A DNA stretch of 64,000 nt from Kudoa neothunni (Eukaryota > Cnidaria). The position numbers and the translations under genes were made by a program. This document shows, piece by piece, positions 1 to 11,752 of the stretch; the first letter of the stretch is position 1; each line of letters starts with the position of its first letter. Where the stretch lies: assembly GCA_964304625.1 (NCBI GenBank), contig OZ199839.1, positions 11,470,001 to 11,534,000 of the forward strand, written 5' to 3'. Under the pieces are notes generated by a model. It saw only the letters and a program-made list of their open reading frames with translations, did no database searches and was not told where the DNA came from.

Positions 1-280
1 AATTTTTGTTAATTTAACCCTATTTTTAATAAGACGATTATAAATTTTGAAATTTGAAAAAAATATAGTTCAGAAAGGTTCGAATTAGTCATATGGTAAT
101 ATTCGCTAAAATTGTCAAAATTATTGTTTCCTTAAGATAAATAATTAGCAGTTATTTAAATAAATAAAAAGTGTTTCGTTTTTAGAAAAGAAAGAGTTCA
201 TAAAATTTTAACACCTCTCGCGCTGCCCGGATTTGGATGAAAAACCCGATAGTAATAGCCAATTGCTAAGGAAGAAATAC

Positions 281-575
281 GTCAATCGATATAAAATCAT
301 AGTTATCACACTCAAATTTTAGGATGAATAAAACATGCTTTACTCCGTCGATTAATCAGTATATCCTGTGGAAATAATTGCGAGGGGCTAGCAGTTATTT
401 ATATGATAGATTACAGCAACTATTATTGATAACAAATACAGTGCCGAAAATAACCTACCTACTGGTGATGAAACAATGATAAATACAAAAAATTAAAATA
501 ATCAACACATTTGATTTTTATTGTCGTTGCTGATGTGGACTACGGCCATTATTCTACATTTTAATCATATTATAT
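281..575 (+). repeat. Dispersed repeat, copy A
   Basis: This stretch matches the reverse complement of 43672-43951 over roughly 280 bp, with scattered substitutions and small indels. Shared blocks include a run around a tagcagttattta core, a cagcaactattattgataac block and a gatgaaacaatgataaatac block. No coding potential is visible and no terminal repeats or target duplication were found, so the family (MITE, SINE or other) cannot be named. Two diverged copies 43 kb apart in opposite orientation indicate an interspersed repeat family. Confidence 0.7.
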
Positions 576-1035
576 TCTTAAATTAACAGATTCTCTTTGA
601 ATATATAGATTAAAAATTCATTTTAACTTACTTTCGCTCTAAAGTAACACCAATGCTACTCAGCAAATATGTCACAAACTAATTTCATATTTTTCAAAGA
701 ATATTTATTGCATAAATATTTCTAAGTAAATTAAGGAATTTTTGTAAAAATATCAACCTTTCAAATGCACACTAAAACCCGTATTTAACCCTTTCATTCG
801 AAAATTATTTTTTTGTGGTCTTTAGATAATATATTACGTAAAAAATGTTAATTTTAACGATTTAAAGTTTAAACTTCCCAGAAAATATTGTATTGGCCAT
901 TATCGTAAAATTACAGGGGAAAAAATGAAATAAAAATCATATTCTTATGTATCGAATGAATATGAAAATTTCACACTATCTTTTCTTTGGTATTCATTTA
1001 AAATTTATGTTGTATCCGAGTTATAAAAAATTACT

Positions 1036-1268
1036 TAACCCTCCGAGTAAAACGAGGTGTATTTACAGCCCAGGAGATTGTTGATGAAATTTTTCCCCAT
1101 TACTAACGCGATAGATAAAATTCATGTTCCTGCTAATCTTTTAAACTTACGTAATACGTAAAAAGCGAGAACAAAATTTTAATTTTTTTTATTGTGACCT
1201 AAATTAACGCTAAAACAGCTTCCGAGTAAAATTGAGGTGTAAATACATCCCCAGGTTTTTTTTGATAA
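1036..1268. repeat. Pair of degenerate direct repeats
   Basis: Two related segments, about 1036-1075 and 1200-1255, share a ccgagtaaaa..gaggtgta..tacagcccagg-like core. The spacer between them is AT-rich. A weaker match (aacccaagtaaaatggagta) occurs near 13848. The flanks from 1 to 1470 outside these repeats show no gene. Confidence 0.35.
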
Positions 1269-1470
1269 AATTGTTTAAAATATCGTAACAAATATATTTG
1301 GAACTTTTTAGATGATTCTATTTGTTAAATAACCCCTAAACTGACAAAACTTATTCAGTTTAAGGCACGTGCTGTCTGGGTATGCACTGCATACCCTGGA
1401 ATATGTTGGGTGCGAAAATTTTTGTATCTGCATTACAGTGTGTAGCATGAGAATTCATAGGATAACATCC

Positions 1471-3090
1471 GTAATGGTAAAGTACGTAACTCCAGAAAAA
1501 CACCATCTTGCGTCCGTTTTTACTCGTTTTTTCTTTTACGATTATCAATAATAAATCAAAAGAATACTGAGTGCAAATAAATTACTTCTAAATTTTTCCC
1601 TAATTCCCATTCGACTACAGTCGGGTACACGTGTAATCCATATCATTTTGCAATAAACATCCAAAAATAACTGATTACTTATTTATTTTATCCCAATTAG
1701 TATACTATAACCATTATTTCAGTTTTCTTAATATTCAAAAACCAAATTTAGTGTAGTAAGCCTTCTAAATATGCTTGTCAAATATTAAGAAGTAATGTGT
1801 CATCTATCTTTATTTTTAAATGTCAAATTAACTTTTAAACCATTTAGTAACATTTACAATTGTTTATTTTAGTTTATAAATTTTTATTAAATAATTATCG
1901 TTAGTGAAGTAATTTTTATACACCAATTAGTTGTGAAATTGAGACTAACAATAATTATATTAATCGTACATTGATATTTATGGTTATAAAATCGAAGAAA
2001 GGCATTAATTAAAAATACACCAATGCGTATTTTATTCATCTGAAGATAATAAATTAGAGCACTTTTACAAATAATAAATCGTATATATTATCTATTTATT
2101 TCTAAATACGACATAAAAAATATTATTAATGTATATTACAAATTTTATTTATTGGGTCAAAGATATTTATTTGAATAAAATAATGAAACATTATTGTTAA
2201 AATATATAGCCAAGCTTTGTAATGAAATAATTTATAATTTAATATGTATGTTACGCTAAAATCAATCGTTGCAACAACTACCATGCTGTTAACGCGCAGC
2301 TGAAGTGTTGTACAATGAATTGGATGTATGGTCAATTTTATGAAGATTTATTCGTTCAAATTTTCTTAAAAATTTTAATATAGCATTTTCTAAACGAATA
2401 TATATTTTAGTATTGTTAATTTTTTAGTTGAACTAACGGAAGCCATACTAGAGAAAAAATACGGTTTCAGGGGGACACACTAGTTTTACACATTAAGTCG
2501 TTATTCTGTAGAAGATAAGTAATTTTTATAGCTTTGAGTGAAGGCATAGTCAATGTGATTTCTCTCACAGCACGAAGTTTCTGTCATTGTTCTCCTTACA
2601 TTTAATGTTCTCTTTTTTAAAGTAAAGGTTTCAAAATTCCAGCATTTAAAATCACATCTTTTTGAAGCAGCTTCAAGGTAACCCTTTGTTACTAATTTAT
2701 GAAATAACCTATCATGATCATTAACCAAACAGAAAAAGTCATAGTTCCCTCTAAACTTAAAAGCTCCATTATCGCGATTTTCACGTAGTAAATAAACACA
2801 GAAAAAATTAATATCACTTTTATTAAAACTAATATAAGATAGAAATTTTAGATAATTTGCCAAATAAGTAAATAATCAGCTATTTTTCGATGTTTATTGC
2901 AAAACGATTGGATTACACGTGTACCCGACTGTAGTCGAATAGGAATTAGGGAAAAATTTAGAAGTAATTTATTTGCGCTCAATATTTGCACTCAGTATTC
3001 TTTTGATTTATTATTGATAATCGTAAAAGAAAAAACGAGTAAAAACGGACGCAAGATGGTGTTTTTCTGGAGTCACATAATTTACCATTA
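1471..3090. mobile_element. DNA transposon with ~200-bp inverted terminal repeats, Merlin-like
   Basis: The segment 1471-1671 is nearly a perfect inverted copy of 2889-3090, starting from gtaatggtaaa at the outer edge. The arms enclose about 1.2 kb containing one reverse-strand ORF (2501-2863). Within the arms, the block gactacagtcgg also occurs in the terminal repeat of the clear Merlin element at 12873-13752, and the enclosed ORF resembles the zinc-ribbon N-terminus of an IS1595/ISXO2-type transposase. I infer a Merlin relative with unusually long terminal repeats. No 8-bp target duplication could be identified at the outer edges, so the exact ends are uncertain. Confidence 0.6.
2501..2863 (-). 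pseudogene. Fragment of Merlin/IS1595-like transposase (N-terminal)
   Basis: A 120-codon ORF lies inside the long-inverted-repeat element. It has a segment like the start of ISXO2-type transposases (FCLVNDHDRLFHKL, then KGYLEAASKRCDFKCWNF), followed by further Cys residues (SCCERNH), suggesting a decayed C-x-x-C zinc ribbon. No DDE catalytic domain follows before the inverted repeat, so this is a truncated, probably inactive remnant. The assignment rests on pattern similarity only. An unrelated chance ORF is the alternative. Confidence 0.4.
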
Positions 3091-3229
3091 CCGAACTTTA
3101 TATATATATATATATAGTAGATGATTCTAAATTAAATATTGTAAAATTTAATAATCAATCTTCCTTGTCGGAACGTATGGTTTTCATAGTGTTAGGTGGT
3201 TTTTGATCCCCTAAAAGCTAACCTTAATT

Positions 3230-3376
3230 CAGGGATTCCCAACTGGGGGTGCGAAATTTGGTCTCAGTTAATGCGAGATCCGATCAAAATTGGAAATTAA
3301 TTTTGATAAATTTTGAATCAATTACATCTTATCGTATGCAAAGGGTTGTGAGACAAGTTTTAGTTGAGAAGCGCTG
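3230..3376. mobile_element. hAT-type MITE with 8-bp target duplication
   Basis: This 147-bp element begins cagggattcccaact, and its other end, reverse-complemented, reads cagcgcttctcaact. These are typical hAT terminal repeats. It is flanked by a perfect 8-bp direct duplication ccttaatt at 3222-3229 and 3377-3384, the hAT target-site size. There is no internal ORF, so it is non-autonomous. The perfect duplication suggests a fairly young insertion. Confidence 0.85.
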
Positions 3377-3384
3377 CCTTAATT

Positions 3385-4548
3385 ATTACTTGCTCGTGCT
3401 CGACGTATATTTATAAACGCTTGAATCTTATCTAATTAGTCTTATACAAATTTTATTATACTAACAAAAACTGCCTAGCTTCGCACAGTATTGAGAAAAT
3501 TACATCCTAGAAGAATACGGTCATAAAATAAAGAAATATAAGACACTTGAGTAACCCAAAGGAGAAATTAAATAAATCCTTTTTTAAAATATCACTCTTT
3601 TAACGACTGTGATGGGAAAAGTAAATGATAGTGATCATTTTAGAGAGATAATGAAAGTAGCAAAATCTGAATAACTCGATAATAACTTAGGTTAATTAAT
3701 TTTTATTGCTCATATTAATATCTTTATCGGAATCATTTTTATACTCTCTCCTCAAAACTGTTGTGTAGCCTCTTAATATAAACAAACATATGTTAGATAA
3801 TTAGATAAAGTAAGATTTAAGTCAATACATTAACCCTTATCACTTAAAATTAAATCTAACGATCGCTATAATGAAATTTGAGGGCCTAGTTTTAGTATGT
3901 AAGGATTGAATCCATCATATTACAACAGTATAACAGACGCTTCCAATTCTTCATTAATTTAGCAAATTTTTATATTTTTGCTATATTAAATGTCACCTTA
4001 GAACTTTTAAAGTGTACTTATCGAACCAAATATATTGAAAGCTCCAAAAATAAGTAATGGATTTAAGCACACATCTACTTTAAATGTACAGATAGATTAG
4101 CGATATAAGATGTATCTTGAAATCGTGGATTTATAGCATAAGTTTGAACCATTAAAACGTTCGAAATAACTTGCAAAAGTTCAGTGTACATAAGTGTCAC
4201 CATGAATAAACAAATATAGTCCTATTATTGAAACCACGTAATAAGTTTAACAAACCTAACAATGAGGACAACACAATTTCCTGCATTAATTTTGAACTTT
4301 AGTCAGTGTAGTAACAAATGAGAGAATTTTTAGATTATTTTAAACTATTAACAGCTGCATAAATATCTACCTATAAGGAAAAAGTTTTGTGGCACACACC
4401 GACACTACTACTTTGTATGTATATAGATATGATTAAATGAAAAAAGAAATTTTACAATTATTTTTGCAAAGCAACTTATTTTTAAAAAATCGGTGATACA
4501 CTTTTATCTCGTACCATAAAAATGAAGTCCTTCGACAAAAAAATAAAA
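3385..4548. other. Intergenic, no gene seen
   Basis: This is AT-rich sequence downstream of the SEH1 stop codon. No ORF with protein-like composition and no structured repeat were recognised. It includes the presumed 3' untranslated region and polyadenylation region of SEH1. Confidence 0.5.
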
Positions 4549-6506
4549 TTAAGAACAAAAATCATTATATGAGGTAGAATCAAGAGTTTCCGAGTAGTTG
4601 GAATGATCATCAGCAGAATCTGTTTGATTGGGGACGAGAATTGGGGATACTTGCATATCAAGATTGTTAGGGTGACAAAGAAAAATTTTCGAAGCAAGGT
4701 AACCTCTGAGTTTCCATTCACCATCGTCATCTATAGTTATTAAAAGTAAAATAAATAAACAACCACCATACAAAACCAAACTCTGAGCGAGTGTTGGCCA
4801 AATCCAGAACTTGCTATCATAGTGCCATAGTCGTTCCACTTAAGTCGAAGCACCTACACATAAAAACCAGACGAATTAGACATTATCATAAAAATGACCC
4901 TAATAAATTTACATTCGAACATTGACTGTTTTCAGGGGAATAAATTTTATGCAACACAATTCTATCGTTAGAACTAAATATAAATTAAATGGACTTTAAT
5001 TCACACTAATTGAGCTTATATAGCATATAGAGTAAAATGCAAGAGTTTTACTCGAAAAGAACACGTATAATGCGTACATAATTGGAAGCTATAGCCAACA
5101 GACTATAAGGTCTACATTCTCATATACATTAGAAGAAAATATGATGCATTAAATTAAGAGTGGTTCACCTAGCAACATCGGGACAGAAACTGACCGCATT
5201 CACCGATTCAGTCCAAATGGAAGTCAAATAGAAATTTTTAACGATCTTCTTATGAGGAACCATAAACCATCGATTATGTTTTTTGTTGTACATAAGAAAT
5301 TGAAGGGTGGAGTAAGGTGGTGAATCGGTTTTGATATTGGGTTTATTAAATTTGGGTGAATGATTATTGAAACCGATTGCGACCATCAAGGGTAGATTGC
5401 TATCAACAGGATGATATCAACATTAGCGAATAGATCATTACAAACTATTCAACCAAGATATTGATGAAATGGACATGTTAAATTGGATTTGAAACTAATT
5501 GAACATCTTAAATAGAAATCGATTAAAATTCGCAGAAACCTTCAAACACCAAAGATGTAACTGATTCGGATCCACTGAATCATACAGACGAAGAACTCCA
5601 TCAACAGATGATGAAACCTGCCAGAAAATATTAAATATAAGGGAGAAAAATAGATTTTATTTACCAGCATAAGCTGGGAGAAGGTTGGGAGATTTTTTTT
5701 GTAGGCTAATTGTATATCGGTTATTTGTTGGGTTGAATCGTCGAAGACGTGTATCAATTGCTACCGAAAATCACTATATATTTAAAAATAAAATATGCTA
5801 AATTAACCCAATAGCGAGTGTTGGGTCGATTGTCAGTACACCTAACCATTTTAGAGAAGGTAGATGTGAATTGTAGGCGTAGAAATGACGAACTCTGTCT
5901 CGCTTGTCTACCAAACATCATTTTGCTTCCAGTGGGATTGAACATCACATGTGGGGTATCTAAGTTAATTACATGTAAAGTTTAACTATCATAAGAAATT
6001 AATGATGATCTACCTTCTAAAGTTTCCATCCATAATTTCACATAACCGTCCGCTCCAGAGCTAAGTATGAATTGGCCTAAGTATGGTGGTAGCCACAACA
6101 CCTTCAAAACTGCACCATAATGTGCCTAAAAATAATTATTGTTAAAATCACAGTTTATGAAAAAATCTAAAATTTACAGTCCAGTGTCCGGTTTTAATCC
6201 ATTTTATGGGTTGGTTTGTGTTACTCGAAGAAACGAGATTATTTTCATTAATTTTATTGCTGTCCCAAATCTAATGCATATAGAATGGGAGATGATAAGT
6301 TTATCTATATTGGGCACCAAAATTACTTGAACCGAATGATCACTGCTACTACACGCTATTCGTTTACCATGATAGTCATAAAACAATGAAGTAATAAGAC
6401 ATTTTTGAGTGTATTTAATGGGTTTAAAATTGACCGTATTTTTGGCGGAGAACATTTTATGCTTTTTTTCCTCATACTCTAATTGTTTGTAATAGCTCGG
6501 TAACAT
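4549..6506 (-). CDS. SEH1: Nucleoporin SEH1 (WD40, Y-complex and GATOR2 subunit)
   Basis: Twelve exons on the minus strand can be joined with GT-AG introns: 6506-6327, 6270-6178, 6125-6014, 5959-5808, 5760-5665, 5617-5540, 5494-5442, 5399-5169, 5111-5052, 4973-4913, 4853-4772, 4730-4549. They total 1380 bp, or 459 residues. Introns are 41-78 bp. Blade signatures follow the SEH1 order: YDYHGKRIACSSSDHSVQ then IWD, LGQFILSSGADGYVKLW, LMLVSSSVDGVLRLYD, MVAIGFNNHS, LLAIASNYVRI, and WNDYGTMIASSG. The family is a six-to-seven-bladed WD40 protein of the Nup107-160 complex and of GATOR2. An internal Met at 6455 (MFSAKNTV) aligns better with the usual SEH1 start than the Met at 6506. The protein is longer than human SEH1, partly through the C-terminal tail. 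SEC13 is the nearest alternative, but the DFHG-like repeat and blade order favour SEH1. Confidence 0.9.
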
Positions 6507-6808
6507 AGATTTGGGTTAGTTTAAGCTGAATTTTTTATATTTTAATCCTTACACGCAAGCGCACAGTAAATATGTGAATAATATTCTCAACTTATATGTA
6601 TTTCTGTGAATATCTTTGATTAATAATAATTTTTTTGCATTAAATAAATTATTTTCACCTCTCTAAACGAAATTTTGCAACATCAAGCCCTTTCAATACA
6701 CCTATTGATCGCACACAATACTAATAGTATTAGTCAGTGGAAACCAGTGAATAGAGTTTGCGTGTATGGGATTGTTTGAAAAATTCCGTAATAATTGCTT
6801 GAACTATA
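6507..6808. promoter_or_regulatory. Shared divergent promoter region SEH1/tomosyn
   Basis: About 300 bp separate the start codons of two divergently transcribed genes, so both promoters and both 5' untranslated regions must lie here unless leader exons exist elsewhere. The stretch is AT-rich and shows no clear TATA box or other motif I can defend. An upstream ATG at 6769 opens a frame that closes within about 17 codons and is not used in the tomosyn model. Confidence 0.55.
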
Positions 6809-9800
6809 ATGCTAACTAAAATTTCTACTCCAATCAACAATGAAGTACCGGATAGTGGTCTTTGCATTCAACTTCACCAAATGTGCACCTACGGTTACCC
6901 AATGGACGTATCTTGTAGCACATTTGATCCAATAGCTGGACTTCTCATTATTGGCAACTCTTCTGGACACATTAAAATTGTGGGAGACAGTTTAATTGAA
7001 TACGATTTTAACATAAACAATGTATTTTACGCCGATTCTGGAGGTGGCCTCGATGAAAATAATAATAAATCATTACGTCTCTCTACCGACAATTCCAACC
7101 CCCTATTTAGCTATAGTTCGAGCTGCGATAAATCCAACTCGAAATCATTCAAGTTACGTTTTATGAAAATATTTAAAAAATCCATTTCAAAAGATGAACC
7201 TCAAACCAACCAAACCACTAACCTCTCTAATTCGGATGCGGTCCCAACTAGAGCAGGTAGCGGCCTGGCGGAGGGTGATATTTCTACCGATAATACCCAA
7301 GATCATAAAACCAAGCCTAATTCCCTAGGAATCACACATTTGATTGTGAATCATTTGGATGTAAATTTTTAGAGGTGATTGTTTTTTAATTTAATCTAGA
7401 AACAGCTTTTGGTGATTGATACTGACTCTCGTCTGAGTAGTTGGGATTTGGGATGTGTCGTTTCAGGGAAGTTACGTTTATTGTCGGAAATACAATTCAA
7501 ATATGGTGAGAAGTAATTTTTTATCTCTAAGGAATAAAATATTTAATCTAAATAAATAAACTTATTATTAGGTTAACAACTATGTGCATGTTGAATGGGG
7601 CCAATAAAAGTGACTATAGAAAATTTGTTTGTTGTGGAACTGCAAAAGGAAATGTCTATATGGTTTCATTGACGGATATGAGTCTTCAAAACTATTGTAT
7701 CTATTGGAATAAATCGTGTAAAGGGTGATTTTTTTCTTGATTCATGTTTGATTTTTTCTACACCAAATATCCACCATTATTTAGTGCCACTGCTAAATCA
7801 CCCGGAGAGATTATTTATCTTCATCCCAATATCGATAAAAATCCAAATTATGTAAATTCGTCAAATTTTTTAATGACACTTTCTCATACTACTATATATT
7901 TAGCTTCTTATTGGTTTTAAACAAGGTGTGCTATCATTATGGAATATTTCCGAGAAGTTTCAGCACAAACTAGTTCGTTTAAAAGAGGTTTCTTACAACT
8001 AGCTTTATAAGTTGATACAACTAATACTTTAGTGTATTGTTAGCTGCAACATTGTGGAAGAAAACAACTTACTTTTTGCTGGAATGAGTGATGGAAGAGT
8101 GTGTGTAGTGTGTGTCTCAACTATGAGCGTGCTCTCTGAGCATTATCCTAACAATTATCTTTTAAATTATCATCAAAATCGTAAGTTCTGCAATTCCCCG
8201 ATTGCAGATAGTCTTCAATGTTTTATGTTGGTTGATGAAATATCCTCTTCGACTGCCAATGACACTTTATCCCCTCAAAAAATGGAGGAAACTCTCACTC
8301 TGAAATCCATCACTATTTTAAAATGTTGTGCTTTATCCAATAGGTTCTTTGAGATTGTCAATAATTATAAAGTTGTTTAAAATGGTCTTTAGCTTGAATT
8401 TGGTGGTGTTTTGCGGGGGAAATGTGAACACTAACTCCCCTGATGATATGAGCTACAATATTTTTATGAATATTGTGGAGGTGAATCGTAGTAGAAATAA
8501 TTCGGCTAATTGTGTAGTTCATCTACCTGTCCCTATCGTTTATAAAGATGCCATCGATATTCACATCCACCGTAATTCATTTTTTACTAATTATATATAT
8601 ATATATATACTCGTGAATTATGATGGTAGGAAATGAAGACGAAATCTTCACGATTGTTCTCCATACGAATGGGATGGAATCATTCGTGTCAAAGGTTGAT
8701 GAATTGATAAAACGACTCACCAACTCAGTGCCATGTCAATCCAATCCACAAAACCTTCCCAATTGCAGTTTGATCACCAACCCTTCTTCAAACACCTCAA
8801 CCGCTAACAAATTGTATAATGTTTCGACAAAATTTGTTTTAATTTTTTTAAAGAACATTTAAATCAATCGAATCACCATACTCTTTTCTAAACAACAATG
8901 CTTCAATACAACATATGTCAATTTATACATCAACATTCATAGTATTGAATATGATGAGGGCTTTTCCTGAATCCTTCGATGTATTTTTAATTTCATTTTT
9001 TTCTTATATTCTATGGGAATAGAAAACTGAGAAAATGCAATTGGCCTATTGAGGGTGGTTGCGTTGGAGAGGGATATCAGTCAAAAAAGTCAACTTCCGT
9101 AGTTATTTTGGACGTATTTCTTTAACTTTATTAATTAATTTTTATTATATTTTAGTCATTCTGATGGAACCTTCTCCATTTGGAAGTGTGTAAAAATGTA
9201 GCTGAACTTTCTTTTATTTTTATATTTTTCGATGATTGTTGTTTTGTTGAAATTATTTTATTTAGCGGGAATGAGTTTAATTTTCAAAATCAACATAAAT
9301 TATGATTTGAATAAATAATTCTTATAAAAAAAACGAAAATATTATGGTATACATAACTAATTGTATGATTTAATAATTTTAACTGTAGAATAATGATGAA
9401 GGTAACTCCCCAGACAACAATACAAAGGATATTGTTGACCTGAATGGAAATAAAATGTTCATTACAACATCTATTGGAGTATACCATCATCTTAATAATT
9501 CTCGGTCGTCCTTATTTGAAGAATTTGTTGATTTTGTACCAAAGTTTTATAATCAACATGCCCTGCTTACAGTGACTATCAACAACTCCACTGTTTGTGT
9601 CTATTCGCTCGATCCACATAGTGAAATTTTAAAAGGTTTTAATACAGTCCGAACTATAGTGTTTCGTGTGGAGAAACAAAAATCGATTTCTATATTAAGT
9701 TCTACTGAGTCCCTCGATCCTTACACTCATTATAAATTCGATCCACATTCAAACTCCAATGAGTTACTTCCTATCAAATTAGTGAATGTATTTAGGTTTG

Positions 9801-11752
9801 CTCGAGAAGATAATACACACACGAAACGACTCAATGTTACATTTTTAGAACATTTCAATGTGTAAGTCTTATACAATACTTTCTGGAGATGTAGAATTTG
9901 TAGGTTTATAATGAGTGTTGACAATCTAATAGCTATCATTTCTTTTCCCACATTCGAGGTTAAATATGTCACATCTATTGCAGATATTTTTCTTGGTAGA
10001 TTGTGCTTTAGATTTAGTTTTTATAATATTATTGAAGCGCTTAAAATAAGTATCTTTGAACAATCCTCTGTTGAAACTTCCGAGGAGACGGTATACGTTA
10101 AGTTGGGTGGGGGCAAAAGTCCCAAAAAATTCGTTTGACCACTATATCTCCAATCATTTACTTGAACAAGAACATAATATTGTCATCGAATCCATTCATT
10201 TGATTTCTATTGATAAAAAAAGGTATTGTTGATGTGTAGTTATACAGAATGCAGTTGGTTATAGATGCAGGAGAAAACAAATGGGTCTACATTTTTTTGA
10301 TAGTTCTCAATGAAGGTTCAATTGTAGAATTTATTGTTGCAGATTCGTTGATTCCTTCATTCTGTAAGTCGTTTATTGTATTGTTTGAAATATAATAATA
10401 TTGATGTACAAATTAAGATCTATTACATTTTCCTTTTTTGTAATGCGACGAAAAAATGCGCTCCTCAACCATATCAATCTATTAAACTTCATATTCTCCT
10501 CGATAACAACAACTTTGTTTCATCAGATGACCAAATTTTAGGTTTCTTTGTTGTAATTGTTTAAATTTAATTCGAAAAATATTTAGAGGATCCATCTGGA
10601 AACCAATCTCGAAAAATCAAATTGGTCATGATGGTAACACCGTTGTCGATTTTAGTATTCATCTTTTTAATGTATTGAATGTTTAATTATTATTTAAGGT
10701 CTACCAATACGAGTACGATACAGCAATTAAGCAAAATTATTTGTTCGAAAATTCCACTTATAGTTTAACGTCGAATTCCGAACCCATTTTAGCATCAGCG
10801 GGATTCACTATAGAAAGTGATGTTCGATCATAATTACTTCTGCTGAAATTAACTGATTAGATCACCCAATGTTAACATTGGCCCACAGAAGTAGTGAAAA
10901 ATGTTTATTGATAACACATAACACTGTGGAGTGTATTGGAAGGTGGCAACTCACCACCAAAATCATTTCGTCTTGAACGACATTTTATGTATTCAAGAGT
11001 AGTTATAATTTAGATTTCTAAGTATTCCTAGGAACAACTTTGAAGTGGGACCATTAATAGTGCCATATGATAAAGCGGAAATCTATTTATTGCTCAATCA
11101 TTATACTGAAATCACAAATTCGTACCCTCCCACCGAAACCTACTCGATCATAAGAATCCATCCATTTGTTAAAAGTGATTCAAATGAACCAGACCCGTAA
11201 ATTTTGACGAAACTTATCAGTCATAATTTGTTGGGTTTATTTTTAGAGAGAAAGAGCCAATGGATGAGTTCTATCCTTCACTTCTGCTGTCAGACCCTAA
11301 TATAAGGACATCTCATCGAAATGTAACGAACGACAGTGAGAAATGGAATAAGTTTTTGAACTTTTTTCAAAATTCTTTTTCTACCAATAAATCGATGGAT
11401 TATGAAATAATTTGTGAGTTTTTAGTTAGTTTATTTGTTCTTGATTACGATAATTAGTCTCCAAATCCTCGGACATTGCGGTTATGAGTTCAGTGGCAAC
11501 CACCAAAAATGTCTGCTTATCGAAATCTACGACGGATAGTGCGATGGAAGCTAATGATCCTTTAAGGAAGGTATTCTTAAAACAATAAATTTCGCCATGC
11601 TAACTATCTCATATTTGTAGGCTTTTCTGGAGAGAGAGAAAAAACTCAAAGATGCAGAGATAGCTTCTAAAAATATGGCAGATGGTGCCAAAAATTTCAA
11701 TGATAATATTAGTAGGTTGTTAGATAAAAGAAATAAAAAAAGATGGTTTTAG
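6809..11752 (+). CDS. Tomosyn (syntaxin-binding protein 5 family), copy 1
   Basis: This gene has about 20 exons with 39-106 bp introns. Early exons: 6809-7360, 7400-7512, 7572-7724, 7785-7851, 7904-7987, 8033-8343, 8393-8571, 8630-8813, 8854-8916 and one from 9023. WD40 signatures match tomosyn: CGTAKGNVYMVSLTDMSL then YCIYWNKSCK, LLIGFKQGVLSLWNISE, SIQHIKLRKCNWPIEGG, SHSDGTFSIWK. The last exons encode a tail VAMP-like R-SNARE motif, AFLEREKKLKDAEIASKNM then NISRLLDKRNKKRWF, with the Arg expected at the zero layer, and no membrane anchor. Tomosyns bind syntaxin/SNAP25 through this motif and restrain vesicle fusion. The phase between the exon from 9023 and the exon near 9157 does not close, and an extra G near 10110 shifts the frame relative to the second copy. 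Both look like sequence error. Lethal-giant-larvae is the alternative, but it lacks the SNARE motif. Confidence 0.88.

Noticed and set aside
1360-3124. ORFs at 1360-1548 (minus) and 2897-3124 (plus) as related genes
   Set aside because: Their shared segment is simply the inverted terminal repeat of one element read from each end.
8180-8206. A 27-bp intron in tomosyn (gtaagt...gcag)
   Set aside because: The stretch is in frame without splicing, and 27 bp is below every other intron here. I kept it as exon, though splicing cannot be excluded.
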